The notes: a model not told the origin generated them from the sequence alone. Shown: positions 8,300 through 17,132, counted from the first letter of the stretch. The stretch is 64,000 nt of DNA from Deltaproteobacteria bacterium (GCA_007130885.1 SLRQ01000005.1:69542-133541); one strand, 5' to 3'. A program made the numbers and translations.

Positions 8300-8318
8300 C
8301 GATCACATTATGCGATCG
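8300..8318. promoter_or_regulatory. Interrupted palindrome upstream of the HU gene
   Basis: CGATCACATTATGCGATCG is a 19-bp inverted repeat with one mismatched pair and a central T. It lies 53 bases before the HU start codon, a position suited to an operator. The remaining space 8248-8441 shows no gene. Confidence 0.35.
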
Positions 8319-8441
8319 ACCGATGGCGTAGAACTTAGATCACAGCCGAAACTCGTTAGTCAAGTGCATTTCGATAAGAATTTTAGAGGTCGAGAGTGAA
8401 GTGAAGTCCTGAGGGGCTTGATTCTGAAGGTTTGGAGCCGG

Positions 8442-9374
8442 CTAACGCAAGATCGCACGCGCATTTCGCACCATGCCGTCCCGACCGGCACGTCGCAAAG
8501 AGCTGCCTCTGGTGAGCTTGTCGAAATCCTCAATCGACATGGTCCATTCTTCCGCGTTCCGCTGCATGATGTCCTTCCGAGGCTTGAAATCAAGCTCTTT
8601 GGAAGGTGTTGCTCGTTTTTGGGACCAAGGACAAGCGTCCTGACATTCGTCGCAGCCGAACAACCAGTGGTGAGCTCCGAGGTCGACAACCGCAGGCAGT
8701 TCGCCTTTGTGCTCAACGGTGCAGTAGGACAAGCAGCGTCCTGCATCCACGACACCTGGCTCCTCGATTGCTTCCGTTGGACAAGAGTCGATGCAACGGC
8801 GACAGTCGCCGCATAGGTTCTCCGTGGGAGAGTCCGGTTCGAGCTCGATATCCAATAGGAGTGTGGCAAGAAAGACCCAGCTACCGAACTCCTTGGTCAG
8901 CAGAAGACCGTTCTTGCCTATCCACCCCAGCCCTCCGAGATGCGCCCACACCTTCTGCATGATGGGCACTGCGTCGACACCACCCCAGGAACGGCAGTGG
9001 GGGTATTCTTCTCGAAGACCGCGCCGCAGCGATCTCAACTTGGTGCCGAGGACCTTGTGGTAGTCACGACCCCAAGCGAACCTTGATATTCTTCCACCGC
9101 CTGGAAGGATTGTGCTGCCTGGATGATAGTAGTTCACGGCAAGAGAGACGACGGTCTTTGCCCATGGAGCTATCACTGTTGGATTGATTCTGACGGACCG
9201 GCTGCCTGAAATCCACTCCATGTCCGCTTGAAGGTTTCCTTCGAGCCAGCGGTCCAGTGGAGTAGGGTCCAAAGCTTCCGCCTTGGCTATACCCACAAGG
9301 TCGAAGCCGGCGGCGCGGGCCAGCTTTTTCACATTGCGAGATGAGGCGGCCTTATTTCTTTCGGAACCGGTCAT
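8442..9374 (-). CDS. queG: Epoxyqueuosine reductase
   Basis: This cobalamin-dependent iron-sulfur enzyme reduces epoxyqueuosine to queuosine at position 34 of tRNAs. The product from the ATG at 9374 is 310 residues, shorter than E. coli QueG (about 379) because the C-terminal HEAT-like segment is missing; many bacterial orthologues share this. Visible features are AAGFDLVGIAKAEAL at the N terminus, GWIGKNGLLLTKEFGSWVFLATLLLD (binding region), and two 4Fe-4S motifs: CGDCRRCIDSCPTEAI and FGCDECQDACPW, with CLSYCTVEHKG between. Upstream in-frame ATGs at 9512 and 9734 add low-conservation sequence and are less likely. B12 dependence links it to the neighbouring NrdJ in requiring a cobalamin supply. 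Confidence 0.92.
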   Translation of the reverse strand: MTGSERNKAASSRNVKKLARAAGFDLVGIAKAEALDPTPLDRWLEGNLQADMEWISGSRSVRINPTVIAPWAKTVVSLAVNYYHPGSTILPGGGRISRFAWGRDYHKVLGTKLRSLRRGLREEYPHCRSWGGVDAVPIMQKVWAHLGGLGWIGKNGLLLTKEFGSWVFLATLLLDIELEPDSPTENLCGDCRRCIDSCPTEAIEEPGVVDAGRCLSYCTVEHKGELPAVVDLGAHHWLFGCDECQDACPWSQKRATPSKELDFKPRKDIMQRNAEEWTMSIEDFDKLTRGSSLRRAGRDGMVRNARAILR

Positions 9375-9639
9375 CGAGTCCGCGGATGGATTTTTTCCAG
9401 AGGATCCCACGAGCCGAGGATGTACCGGGTTTGCGTCCCCATCAAGCCCTTCGACCAACGGGAGGGATGGAGTGCACGGCGGGGTCGAGACCCGATTACC
9501 GTTGAGCTTCATCGAACCTAAGGTTGTCGCAGGTCGCCCCCCGGAAGTTTGAGTCGGCCCACCGCCTGCTCGATGCGGCCGGCTCGGCATCGCGCAAACT
9601 GTTAGCCGCGGCCTTGACCGCGTATGGGGCGGAGCGATT

Positions 9640-10047
9640 ATGCGCAATCGGTTGCAGTTGAAGCTGTCCTCGGGACTGGGCATGCTCCTGGCCGCGAGTG
9701 CCGGCGCCGTGGTGGGTTGTATGGCGGGCATCATACTCTCTCCGACAGCCGTGGAGGGCAGCGGGGCGGAGTCCGACGAGCTGGTCGAGGTGCTGGTAGC
9801 CGGGCGAACGATACCCGCCGGTACGGATCTGGGGTACGCCGTTGTGACGCGGAAGCGGATGCCGGCCCGTTTCGTGAGTAGATCGATGGTACGCCCCGAG
9901 TTCGTGGGTCAGCTCGTTGGAGAGAGCGTATTGATAACGATTCTGGAGGGAGACCCGATTATGTGGTCTCATCTTGCTTCGGGTGCCCCCGAAGCGATCT
10001 GCGACTGGGTTCGCGAGGCAAACCGGCGCCGAACGCCCACTGAATGA
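9640..10047 (+). CDS. Membrane-anchored SAF-domain protein
   Basis: A 135-residue protein with one N-terminal membrane segment or uncleaved signal (LGMLLAASAGAVVGCMAGIIL, about 13-33). The rest resembles a SAF domain: VEVLVAGRTIPAGTDLGYAVVTRKRMPARFV followed by VGQLVGESVLITILEGDPIMWSHL. The same short domain occurs in CpaB/RcpC pilus assembly proteins and FlgA. No other pilus or flagellar genes are adjacent, so function is open. The stop codon overlaps the next start (ATGA), indicating translational coupling to the following barrel-like protein and a possible shared envelope role. Confidence 0.7.
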   Translation: MRNRLQLKLSSGLGMLLAASAGAVVGCMAGIILSPTAVEGSGAESDELVEVLVAGRTIPAGTDLGYAVVTRKRMPARFVSRSMVRPEFVGQLVGESVLITILEGDPIMWSHLASGAPEAICDWVREANRRRTPTE

Positions 10048-11261
10048 GTTCTTCCCCCGCCATCGAAACAAGCAACTCTCGTCACTCCAGGATAGCTGGT
10101 GGGTGCACCCCTTGGGCTCGGTCGGCACTGCTGCTCCTCCTAGCGCTGTTGGCTGTCGAGGCCTCCGCTCGCACTTCCTCGGACGACGTCCCTTATGATC
10201 CCTCATATGCGGTCGAGATCCCGCCTATAGGGCCTTTTTACGGCATTCGACTTCGCGGCTTGGGCGGAGCATATACCGCCGTCGCTGAAGGAGCCGAGGG
10301 CATGCTCACGTCCTTGGCCTCGCTAGCCAATAGGCGACCTGACGAGGCCGGCTACTTCCATTGGACCGGAACCTTCTCTTGGGTATTCCCCGCCGCCTAT
10401 TTGGATGTTGGAAACAACGGCAGGGGCGCTCCGGCGGGATTCACTCTGATAGCCGGAGGTTTTGCCCTTCGTTTCGGCAGCCTGGGATTCGGTTTCTTCA
10501 TCGAAGGAATTGGGATGGCCGACCAGGCCGAACCCGACCGCGCCGTGAATATGAACCGGGCCGTGTTGGGGGGGGCTTGGGCTCTTCCCGGCGATAGCTG
10601 GGTCATCGGCGCCGGCATCCACTCGATCGGGTATAGCTTCGAGATGCCTAACGTGGATGCCACCGAGGGAGGCAGCCCGTATCTAGGAGCCGACTTACTA
10701 TGGAGGCCCCTCGGGGGTAGGTACCGCGCAGGAGTCTCCGTAAAGCTTCCCGGCACGGCAAAGCTACCCGCCTCACACGAGAGCATGCCGCCGGCCGTCG
10801 TAAGGCCGTGGGAGTTCTCCGTCGGAGCGGCCTATTGGTTCGGCGACGGTGAGCTGAACAAGCCCATGGCATCCGACGATGAATCAGAGAGCACCGAGCC
10901 CCCGAAAACCGGACTCCTGGTGACGGCTGATGTCTTCGTGGTCGGGCCTCCGCCCGATAGCGAAGGCCCGGTGGCCGGGTTGGAGGCCTACTTCGCGGAC
11001 GAGCTGCAGGTCACGCGTCAAAGGCGAACACTCGGACTCCGCGTGGGCGGCGAAACCGAGCCGGTGCCGGATCGCGTGCGGCTTCGAGCGGGTACGTGGC
11101 TCGAGCCTTCTCGTTTCGATGGCGTCCGGCCCCGCCTGCACTGGACGGGTGGCATGGACGTCTATCTCTTTGAGCTTTTCGATCACGGGCTCCGAACGAG
11201 TCTCGCATTCGATCTGGCCCCCAGGTACCGCGTCGCGGGGATTTCTCTCGGCTTCTGGTAG
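10044..11261 (+). CDS. Probable outer-membrane beta-barrel protein
   Basis: A 405-residue exported protein that I do not recognise as a named family. The signal peptide is SALLLLLALLAVEASA near residues 27-42. The mature part is rich in alternating hydrophobic, glycine and aromatic residues (GFTLIAGGFALRFGSLGFGFFIEGIG; RAGVSVKLPG; FSVGAAYWFGDGEL) and ends in ISLGFW, the terminal aromatic expected of an outer-membrane barrel. The start YGIRLRGLGGAYTAVAEGAEGM is like FadL-type or PorV-type barrels that begin with a similar glycine-rich strand. It is coupled to the SAF-domain gene by ATGA. Its 3' end overlaps by about 250 bases the reverse-strand frame of the next gene, an unusual arrangement. 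Confidence 0.65.
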   Translation: MSSSPAIETSNSRHSRIAGGCTPWARSALLLLLALLAVEASARTSSDDVPYDPSYAVEIPPIGPFYGIRLRGLGGAYTAVAEGAEGMLTSLASLANRRPDEAGYFHWTGTFSWVFPAAYLDVGNNGRGAPAGFTLIAGGFALRFGSLGFGFFIEGIGMADQAEPDRAVNMNRAVLGGAWALPGDSWVIGAGIHSIGYSFEMPNVDATEGGSPYLGADLLWRPLGGRYRAGVSVKLPGTAKLPASHESMPPAVVRPWEFSVGAAYWFGDGELNKPMASDDESESTEPPKTGLLVTADVFVVGPPPDSEGPVAGLEAYFADELQVTRQRRTLGLRVGGETEPVPDRVRLRAGTWLEPSRFDGVRPRLHWTGGMDVYLFELFDHGLRTSLAFDLAPRYRVAGISLGFW

Positions 11262-12285
11262 CGGAAAGCGCTCGCTCCAAAAGCCGTTGATACAGATCCT
11301 TGCAAGGACCGTTCTCCTCCACCATACGCTCGTACACCGCTGCTCTGTGGGGATCCGCCACGAGGTGACAGAACCGCACATCGCCGTCGTCGTATCTCTT
11401 TCTGATCGTCGAGAAAACATTGGCCAAACGATCTAGGGCCTCCTTTGATGGGGACCCGGACAGGCGGATTACATCGATGGCTTGGTCTCCCAAACCCTCG
11501 GCGGGGCGCGCGCTGCCTGGAAGAATGGTGTCGAATCGAAGCGGCGGGTTTTCGCCGCGACTAGGCAGCAGCACTTTCACTTCGCCGACGTCGACCGTGT
11601 GACCCTCGTCTTTCTTCACTCCTATCGATTTGCCTGATGCGGTCCGAGTCTCGGTTCCCATGGAAACCGACTCTGAAAAGGGCCTAAGTTCGGTTGTGCT
11701 CACCAGCCGGCACTGCACGGGGACTTCTCGCTTCTCGAGCATTCTCCATGCGGCCGCTTCTACGTCGCGGTACATCGGCATCGGACCATCGTGTTCCTCT
11801 TCACCAAAACCCTCCTCGGGCTCTCGGTGCAGATCCTTCCTCTCGTCGCCAAGGTATCGCTCGTATTGCCAGGACAGGTGGCTGCCAAGCAGGTCCAGCC
11901 AAAGCACCTCGGCATCAATGGACTCCGCCAGACTGCTCGCAAGATCCGAGCTGATGATCTCGGGGCTATTTGCCAGCACGAGAACCCAGTCGTTGCAGCC
12001 TGACAGCACCATCAGTCTCTCATTGCGAAGCCGCCATGTGCTCAAAGAGTCGTCGGAGGAGATCTTTTTTTCGAGCCAAGATCCCATCTCTTTGGCTACA
12101 CTCTCCACGGAGGCGCGGACGAACATCTGCCGTGTGTTGAGCGCCGCGTGTGCCGGGCTGCTAAGTGCCGACACAATCAGCACGCAAAGCAAGATGGTCA
12201 TGATCACCCAGCGCTTCGCTCGCGGTGTTTCCCACGAGTTCGCGTCTCTAGTAGTCTTGGTCTCCCGTCGCGTGAAACGAATCAT
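11011..12285 (-). CDS. Exported protein of unknown function
   Basis: I do not recognise this family. The frame from 12285 codes for about 424 residues: a basic N terminus with RR (MIRFTRRETK), a hydrophobic segment ILLCVLIVSALSSPAHA ending in a good signal-peptidase site, then an acidic soluble domain with no cysteine motif. Starts at 12345 or 12201 are also possible; the only purine-rich stretch is AAGGGGG about 13 bases before 12285. The last 85 or so residues lie antisense to the barrel gene and are arginine-rich, as expected of a shadow reading, so this part may be a run-on after a lost stop codon. The central portion (residues 60-335) has normal composition and appears genuine. Confidence 0.55.
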   Translation of the reverse strand: MIRFTRRETKTTRDANSWETPRAKRWVIMTILLCVLIVSALSSPAHAALNTRQMFVRASVESVAKEMGSWLEKKISSDDSLSTWRLRNERLMVLSGCNDWVLVLANSPEIISSDLASSLAESIDAEVLWLDLLGSHLSWQYERYLGDERKDLHREPEEGFGEEEHDGPMPMYRDVEAAAWRMLEKREVPVQCRLVSTTELRPFSESVSMGTETRTASGKSIGVKKDEGHTVDVGEVKVLLPSRGENPPLRFDTILPGSARPAEGLGDQAIDVIRLSGSPSKEALDRLANVFSTIRKRYDDGDVRFCHLVADPHRAAVYERMVEENGPCKDLYQRLLERALSATRSREKSPRRGTWGPDRMRDSFGARDRKAQRDRRPCHPSSAGGAGRHRNEKARATYPLEAARDPAPARFRRPRGVRVFAFDA

Positions 12286-12486
12286 GAAACGTATGTTACC
12301 CCCTTGCCTCTTAATTTGCTCCCACGCCGCCGCCGGTTCCGACATCGACGTTGAACCGTCGTCGCCGGGCCGCCGTCAGAGACATCTCTCGTCGCTCATG
12401 TTCGAGCCCGGTATGATTTCTTTCGAAGCCAGGGTGGGACGAGGCTCTTTTGCTCCATCTTCGAAAGTTTTCGCTGAAATCAACCC

Positions 12487-12882
12487 ATGACCTCGAGGCT
12501 CATCAAGGTGCTGGCAAGTATAACGGTCATCGGAACAGTGCTCGGTTACCTTTTCTATACCAGTTTGGCCGACAACCTCGAGTACTACTTGACTCCCGCC
12601 GAGGTGCGGGAGGAGCCCGAGCGCTGGGAGGGTAAGAGGTTTCGGATCGCGGGGAAGGTCGAGGAGGGGAGTATATTCCACAAGCCCGGCACGCTCGACC
12701 ACGCCTTTACCATAACCCATGAGGGCGCGAGCATCCCCGTTCTGTTCAAAGGGCCTGCTCCTGATGGTTTTTCCGAGCAGGCCGAGGTGATCGTGACAGG
12801 TCGCCTGGCCTCCGAGGGGTACTTCGAAGCCGATGGTCTGCTTGCGAAGTGTCCATCCAAGTACGAAGGCACAACAAAATAA
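12487..12882 (+). CDS. ccmE: Cytochrome c maturation heme chaperone CcmE, CXXXY type
   Basis: CcmE takes heme from CcmABCD and hands it to CcmF for attachment to apocytochromes c in the periplasm. The 131-residue product has an N-terminal membrane anchor (LIKVLASITVIGTVLGYLFYTSLA) and an OB-fold core (YYLTPAEVREEPERWEGKRFRIAGKV; TITHEGASIPVLFKGPAPDGFSEQAEVIVTGRL; GYFEADGLLAKCPSKYEG). In the classic protein heme binds a histidine in HXXXY near the C terminus; here that motif reads CPSKY, so cysteine replaces histidine. This CXXXY variant is known from Desulfovibrio and archaea. The usual long C-terminal tail is nearly absent. It is the first gene of the ccm operon. Confidence 0.93.
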   Translation: MTSRLIKVLASITVIGTVLGYLFYTSLADNLEYYLTPAEVREEPERWEGKRFRIAGKVEEGSIFHKPGTLDHAFTITHEGASIPVLFKGPAPDGFSEQAEVIVTGRLASEGYFEADGLLAKCPSKYEGTTK

Positions 12883-12951
12883 TTTCCTGGGGACCGTCCA
12901 TGGGAGGCGCGTCCCCCTTGCCTCATACTCATAGAAGCAAAGCAGCCACTC

Positions 12952-15555
12952 ATGCACGAGTTGGGTCAACTGGCTCTTCAGCTATCGCTTGCTACGGCAT
13001 TGTTCGCCGCCTGCTTGGCCGTCGTGGGTCACGTCCGGGGTAGGCCGAGCCTGTCCCGTGCCTCGCTAATCTTCACTTACGCGGTCGCCGCGTTCGTTAC
13101 GCTTGCGGCTTTTTGCATGCTGTACCTCTTGGTGGTCCAGGACCTGTCGGTGAAATACGTGCACCGGCACACCGATAGCTCGATGTCGATGCTTTATCTG
13201 CTGGCGGCGTTTTGGGGAGGTCAGGAGGGATCTCTTCTTTTTTGGACCTGGATGCTCGCGGCTTACAGTGCCGTGGCGATTTGGCTCAACCGTGGTCGAG
13301 AGAACATCATCTCCTGGGTGAACGTCGCACTTGTGGGGATCATCGCGTTCTTCTTGATCCTGCTTCTCATTCCGGCGAACCCGTTCCAGGTCCATGCCGG
13401 CGAAGTCCCAGCCGAAGGGCTCGGAATGAACCCGATGCTGCAGAACCCCTACATGGTCGTTCATCCGCCCGCTATGTATCTGGGGTACATCGGTATGGCC
13501 ATACCGTTCGCCTTCGGTGTTGCGTCAATGGTCGTGGGTGGGACCGACGGTGCCTGGTTGCGGCTGACCAGAAGATGGACACTGGCGGGTTGGCTGTTTC
13601 TTTCACTTGGACTGATCCTCGGCAAGGTGTGGGCGTACGAGGAGCTTGGCTGGGGAGGATACTGGACGTGGGATCCGGTGGAAAATGCCGGACTACTGCC
13701 GTGGCTTACCTGCACTGCTTTTCTTCACTCCGCGATGATCCAGGAGCGTCGAGGCATGTTCAAGAAATGGAACATGGCGCTCGTCATCCTCTCGTTCTCT
13801 TTCACGATAGTGGGCACATTTCTGACCCGGTCCGGTGTGGTGGATTCGGTTCACGCATTCGCGCAGTCGGAGATAGGTGCTTACTTCCTGGTTTTCTTGG
13901 CTCTGGTGCTCGCGGTTGGATTTGGTCTCATGTGGGCGCGGCGCGCCGAATTGACCTCCACGGCCAGGATTGAGAGCGTCCTTTCCCGAGAGTTCGCTTT
14001 CCTTGCAAACAACTGGATCTTGGTCGGGATGGCGTTCTTCGTTTTGGTTGCGACTCTCTTTCCCTCGTTGTCGGAATACTTCGCGGGAGAGAAAGTCACG
14101 GTCGGGGAGCCGTTCTTCAATGAGTGGATGATCCCCTTGGGCTTGGTTCTTCTGTTTCTTACCGGGGTCGGGCCTCTTTTCGCCTGGCGAAAGGCTTCGC
14201 CGGGCTTGTTGGCAAGACAGCTCATCCTGCCGGTTCTCGGTGGGCTGGCGGCGGCATTCGCCGGGATGCTTCTCGGCGCCCTGTCGGCCGGGCCGGTGCC
14301 CGTCATCACCTATTTCCTGGCGGGACTGGTTTTCGCAACCGTGCTCCAAGAGGTGTTACTTGGAGCGCGAGCTCGAATGCAAAACAAACGCGAAGGCGTC
14401 TTGACCGCGCTGGTGCTCATGGTCGCCAGGGGCAAGAGGCGCCATGGAGGTTACGCCATCCATCTTGGGTTGGCACTAATGTTCGTCGGCTGGACCGGTA
14501 ACGCCTTCAAGATCGAGAACGACACCACCTTGCATCAGCATGAAGAGGTGGAAGTCGGCCGATATACCGTTCGATACGATGAAATCGATTTTAGTGCGGA
14601 CTCGAGGCGCGAAGAGGCCGTGGCGAGATTCACGATTATCGGGGACAAAGGTCGAGAAATCGGCGTGCTGGAGCCGGCAAGATGGTTTTACCGACAAAGC
14701 GGGCAGTCGACCAGCAGAGTCGCCATCAGAAGTACGCCGGTAAGCGACTTGTATTTGGCATTGGCGGGATGGGATCCCGACACGAAACGACTGGCTGTGC
14801 GCGTTGTCGTACATCCCTTGGTGCTATGGATTTGGGCGGGCTCACTGCTTCTAGTCCTGGGGTGTTTCGTGGCTTTGTGGCCGGAGAGCCCCACGGGTCG
14901 GAGCGTTCGTGGGGAGGGTCTTCAGGCAGGCAGGGAGGAAGACAGCTTCTCCCACGGAAGCCGCGTGAGCGGGTTGACAGTCTATCTCTTGGCGGCTGCC
15001 GGCTTTGCTTTCGTCGCCGGTTTCTCGGACGGCTCGGATCCATTGGCCGCTCGGCTTGCGGTGGTTTTGGCGGCGGCTGCCACGGCCGCCGGTGTGCTTC
15101 TCGTGGGCAGGGCCGTAAGCGAGCTTCGCGGGCAAGGGAGCCGACTTGCCGCTGACAGGTCGCGGCCGGGCGACTTGGAGCAGGAGAAGGCCAGGGTTCT
15201 CCAGGTTTTACGCGAGATCGATCTAGACCATGCCATGGGCAAGATCGGCGCCGGTGACTACCAAGAGCTGAAGGAATCTTGCGAAGCCGAGGCCTATCGG
15301 ATCCTCTTGGCCGTGAGAGAGGACCAGGCGGGGAGGCTGGAGGGTCTTCTTGCCGAGGTGTCGGCTGCCTGCCGCGAGCAGGGGGAAGGCGCCGCCGAGG
15401 AGCTCGCCGCGGTCATGACCGAGATCGAAGAGATGGAAAGGCAACGAACAGAGGGCTTGCTCCGCGAGCGGGACTACGCCGAGGATCGAGAGCTGATGAT
15501 TCAGCGACTGAGATCATTGGTTCCCCGGCTTCGGGTAACGGATGGAGGCGATTAG
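12952..15555 (+). CDS. ccmF: CcmF heme lyase with C-terminal coiled-coil extension
   Basis: CcmF joins heme to CXXCH sites of apocytochromes. Residues 1-640 show the family hallmarks: LAAFWGGQEGSLLFW, NPYMVVHPPAMYLGY with its heme-ligand histidine, and the tryptophan-rich WWD loop WGGYWTWDPVEN, followed by many membrane segments. The tract then changes: two further membrane segments (about 665-720) and a charged helical tail (about 740-867) with DLEQEKARVLQVLREIDLDH-type helices. This tail resembles the soluble helical region seen in some CcmI/CcmH-like accessory proteins, which are absent from the operon. Full length 867 is about 200 longer than typical CcmF. The tail assignment is tentative; the CcmF part is certain. 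Confidence 0.94.
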   Translation: MHELGQLALQLSLATALFAACLAVVGHVRGRPSLSRASLIFTYAVAAFVTLAAFCMLYLLVVQDLSVKYVHRHTDSSMSMLYLLAAFWGGQEGSLLFWTWMLAAYSAVAIWLNRGRENIISWVNVALVGIIAFFLILLLIPANPFQVHAGEVPAEGLGMNPMLQNPYMVVHPPAMYLGYIGMAIPFAFGVASMVVGGTDGAWLRLTRRWTLAGWLFLSLGLILGKVWAYEELGWGGYWTWDPVENAGLLPWLTCTAFLHSAMIQERRGMFKKWNMALVILSFSFTIVGTFLTRSGVVDSVHAFAQSEIGAYFLVFLALVLAVGFGLMWARRAELTSTARIESVLSREFAFLANNWILVGMAFFVLVATLFPSLSEYFAGEKVTVGEPFFNEWMIPLGLVLLFLTGVGPLFAWRKASPGLLARQLILPVLGGLAAAFAGMLLGALSAGPVPVITYFLAGLVFATVLQEVLLGARARMQNKREGVLTALVLMVARGKRRHGGYAIHLGLALMFVGWTGNAFKIENDTTLHQHEEVEVGRYTVRYDEIDFSADSRREEAVARFTIIGDKGREIGVLEPARWFYRQSGQSTSRVAIRSTPVSDLYLALAGWDPDTKRLAVRVVVHPLVLWIWAGSLLLVLGCFVALWPESPTGRSVRGEGLQAGREEDSFSHGSRVSGLTVYLLAAAGFAFVAGFSDGSDPLAARLAVVLAAAATAAGVLLVGRAVSELRGQGSRLAADRSRPGDLEQEKARVLQVLREIDLDHAMGKIGAGDYQELKESCEAEAYRILLAVREDQAGRLEGLLAEVSAACREQGEGAAEELAAVMTEIEEMERQRTEGLLRERDYAEDRELMIQRLRSLVPRLRVTDGGD

Positions 15556-15564
15556 ACCTCGGCT

Positions 15565-16311
15565 ATGTTCGATCAGATCAAATGCACCGCCGTTAGTCGG
15601 TCCTTCGGAAGGACCAGAGCACTAAGATCTGTGGACCTGACGATGCGGGCGGGCGAGACGACGGCTCTCATAGGACCGAACGGGGCTGGGAAGACCACCC
15701 TCGTTTGGATTCTTTCCACGGTCATGTCTCCTTCCTCCGGTGAGATTCGCTACGGAGACGTGGAGCACGGGGCCGCATGTGCGAGGCTACGATCATGCAT
15801 AGGCGTTGTGTCCCACTCGGCACTGGTCTACCCGCAGCTTTCGGCGATCGAGAACCTCGAGCTTGCCGCCAGCCTCTTCGGCGTGTCGAAGGGGCGAGAC
15901 CGGGCCCGGTTGCTTCTTCGTGAGGCCGGCCTTGGCGAGACGGCATGGGACCGGCCGACCGCCACCTATAGCGCGGGAATGCTACAGCGTGTAGCCGTGG
16001 CCAGAGCCTTGATTCACGACCCGTTGCTGCTACTTATGGACGAGCCCTTCGCGGGGCTCGATAGAGAGGCTTCGGAGCATCTGACCGAAGTGCTAAGAGG
16101 CGCTCACGATCGCGGCAAGATGATTTTGCTTGCAACGCATGATCTCGATCGCGCGGCTATGCTGGCGGACCGGACCGCGGTGTTGGTTGGAGGAAGAGTA
16201 GGTCGCTTGATCGATGAAGTCGTGGATCGGCGGACCTTGGCGAGTATTTATGCCGGCTGCGTGAGCCAGCGGCGCGGCCGGATTAAGGCTGCGAACGGAG
16301 AGGGCGTTTGA
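15565..16311 (+). CDS. ccmA: Heme ABC exporter ATP-binding protein CcmA
   Basis: This is the ATPase of the CcmABCD complex, which powers release of holo-CcmE. In 248 residues the ABC motifs appear in order: Walker A GPNGAGKTT (37-45), Q-loop region, signature-like YSAGMLQRVAVARAL, Walker B LLLLMDEPFAGLD, and the switch histidine in LLATHDLD. The signature motif reads SAGML rather than the standard LSGGQ; SAGM is usual in CcmA. It follows ccmF by nine bases and overlaps ccmB by four bases (TTGA). Confidence 0.95.
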   Translation: MFDQIKCTAVSRSFGRTRALRSVDLTMRAGETTALIGPNGAGKTTLVWILSTVMSPSSGEIRYGDVEHGAACARLRSCIGVVSHSALVYPQLSAIENLELAASLFGVSKGRDRARLLLREAGLGETAWDRPTATYSAGMLQRVAVARALIHDPLLLLMDEPFAGLDREASEHLTEVLRGAHDRGKMILLATHDLDRAAMLADRTAVLVGGRVGRLIDEVVDRRTLASIYAGCVSQRRGRIKAANGEGV

Positions 16312-17000
16312 AAGAACCTATGCGACTTCTCCTTCAAACCGCGGCCATTGTGCGCAAGGACGTGCAAGCGGAACTCCGCAACGGGGAAACCGTTTTTTGC
16401 ACGGTGCTGTTCTCCTTCCTGCTGATCCTGGTGCTCGCTTTGGTTTTCACCCAAAGCGGGCTGCCATTGCCGGGGGCGGCCGCGGGGAGCCTTTGGGTGT
16501 CTCTTGCCTTGGGAGGCACTTTGGGGCTTTCGCGTGCCTGGGAGAGAGAGCGCGAAGCGGACGGGCTACGCTTCATGCTGCTCTCGCCGACCAGCCGAAT
16601 AGCAATCTACCTGGCAAAGGTGGCGGGGGTGTTTCTTTTCATGCTCGTTGCCGCCGTAGTGGTCGTGCCGATGGTGGGGCTTCTGTTCGAGGTTCCACTC
16701 ATCGCGAGAGCATGGCGTCTGCTCTCGTTGATATCGCTTGGGCTATTAGGCTTCTCCTTGCTGGGTGCCTATTTCGGGGCGCTCATGGCCAGAGCCAGGG
16801 CCAGGGACGTGCTGCTTTTCGTGGTGCTCTTCCCCCTGATGTTTCCTCTGTTGATTGCCGGGACGATGGCCACGGCGGAGTTGTTCTCCCCCGAGCCGGC
16901 GCTCGATAAAGTAAGAGTTTTCATGGCACTCTTGATTGCTTTCGACGCTCTGGCCGCCGTGATCGCCCTATGGACATTCGAACGCCTTGTGATCGATTAG
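16308..17000 (+). CDS. ccmB: Heme ABC exporter permease CcmB
   Basis: CcmB is the membrane partner of CcmA. The 230-residue protein has six hydrophobic segments and the family start IVRKDVQAELRNGE, then TLGLSRAWEREREADGLRFMLLSP, FVVLFPLMFPLLIAGT. I start at TTG 16308, which overlaps the ccmA stop as TTGA, because GGAGAGGG ends four bases before it; the ATG at 16320 would be too far from that site. Overlap suggests translational coupling. Confidence 0.93.
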   Translation: MKEPMRLLLQTAAIVRKDVQAELRNGETVFCTVLFSFLLILVLALVFTQSGLPLPGAAAGSLWVSLALGGTLGLSRAWEREREADGLRFMLLSPTSRIAIYLAKVAGVFLFMLVAAVVVVPMVGLLFEVPLIARAWRLLSLISLGLLGFSLLGAYFGALMARARARDVLLFVVLFPLMFPLLIAGTMATAELFSPEPALDKVRVFMALLIAFDALAAVIALWTFERLVID

Positions 17001-17132
17001 TTACCGGTGAGCATTTCATTCAAAGAAGAGAGAGGCAGGCTCCAGTCCTCGGCCGAAAGCGTGCGGCACTCCACCCTTGCCGGCACCACGGGCTTGTTGG
17101 ATGAGGCCTCGACTTGTGAGCCTGGAGGACGA

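Noticed and set aside
12376..12969. 197-codon minus-strand frame opposite ccmE
   Set aside because: Antisense to CcmE, which has membrane anchor, OB fold and heme motif.
17007..17132. Upstream GTG start for CcmC
   Set aside because: Adds 42 hydrophilic residues not found in the family; the ATG at 17133 has a strong GGAGG seven bases upstream.
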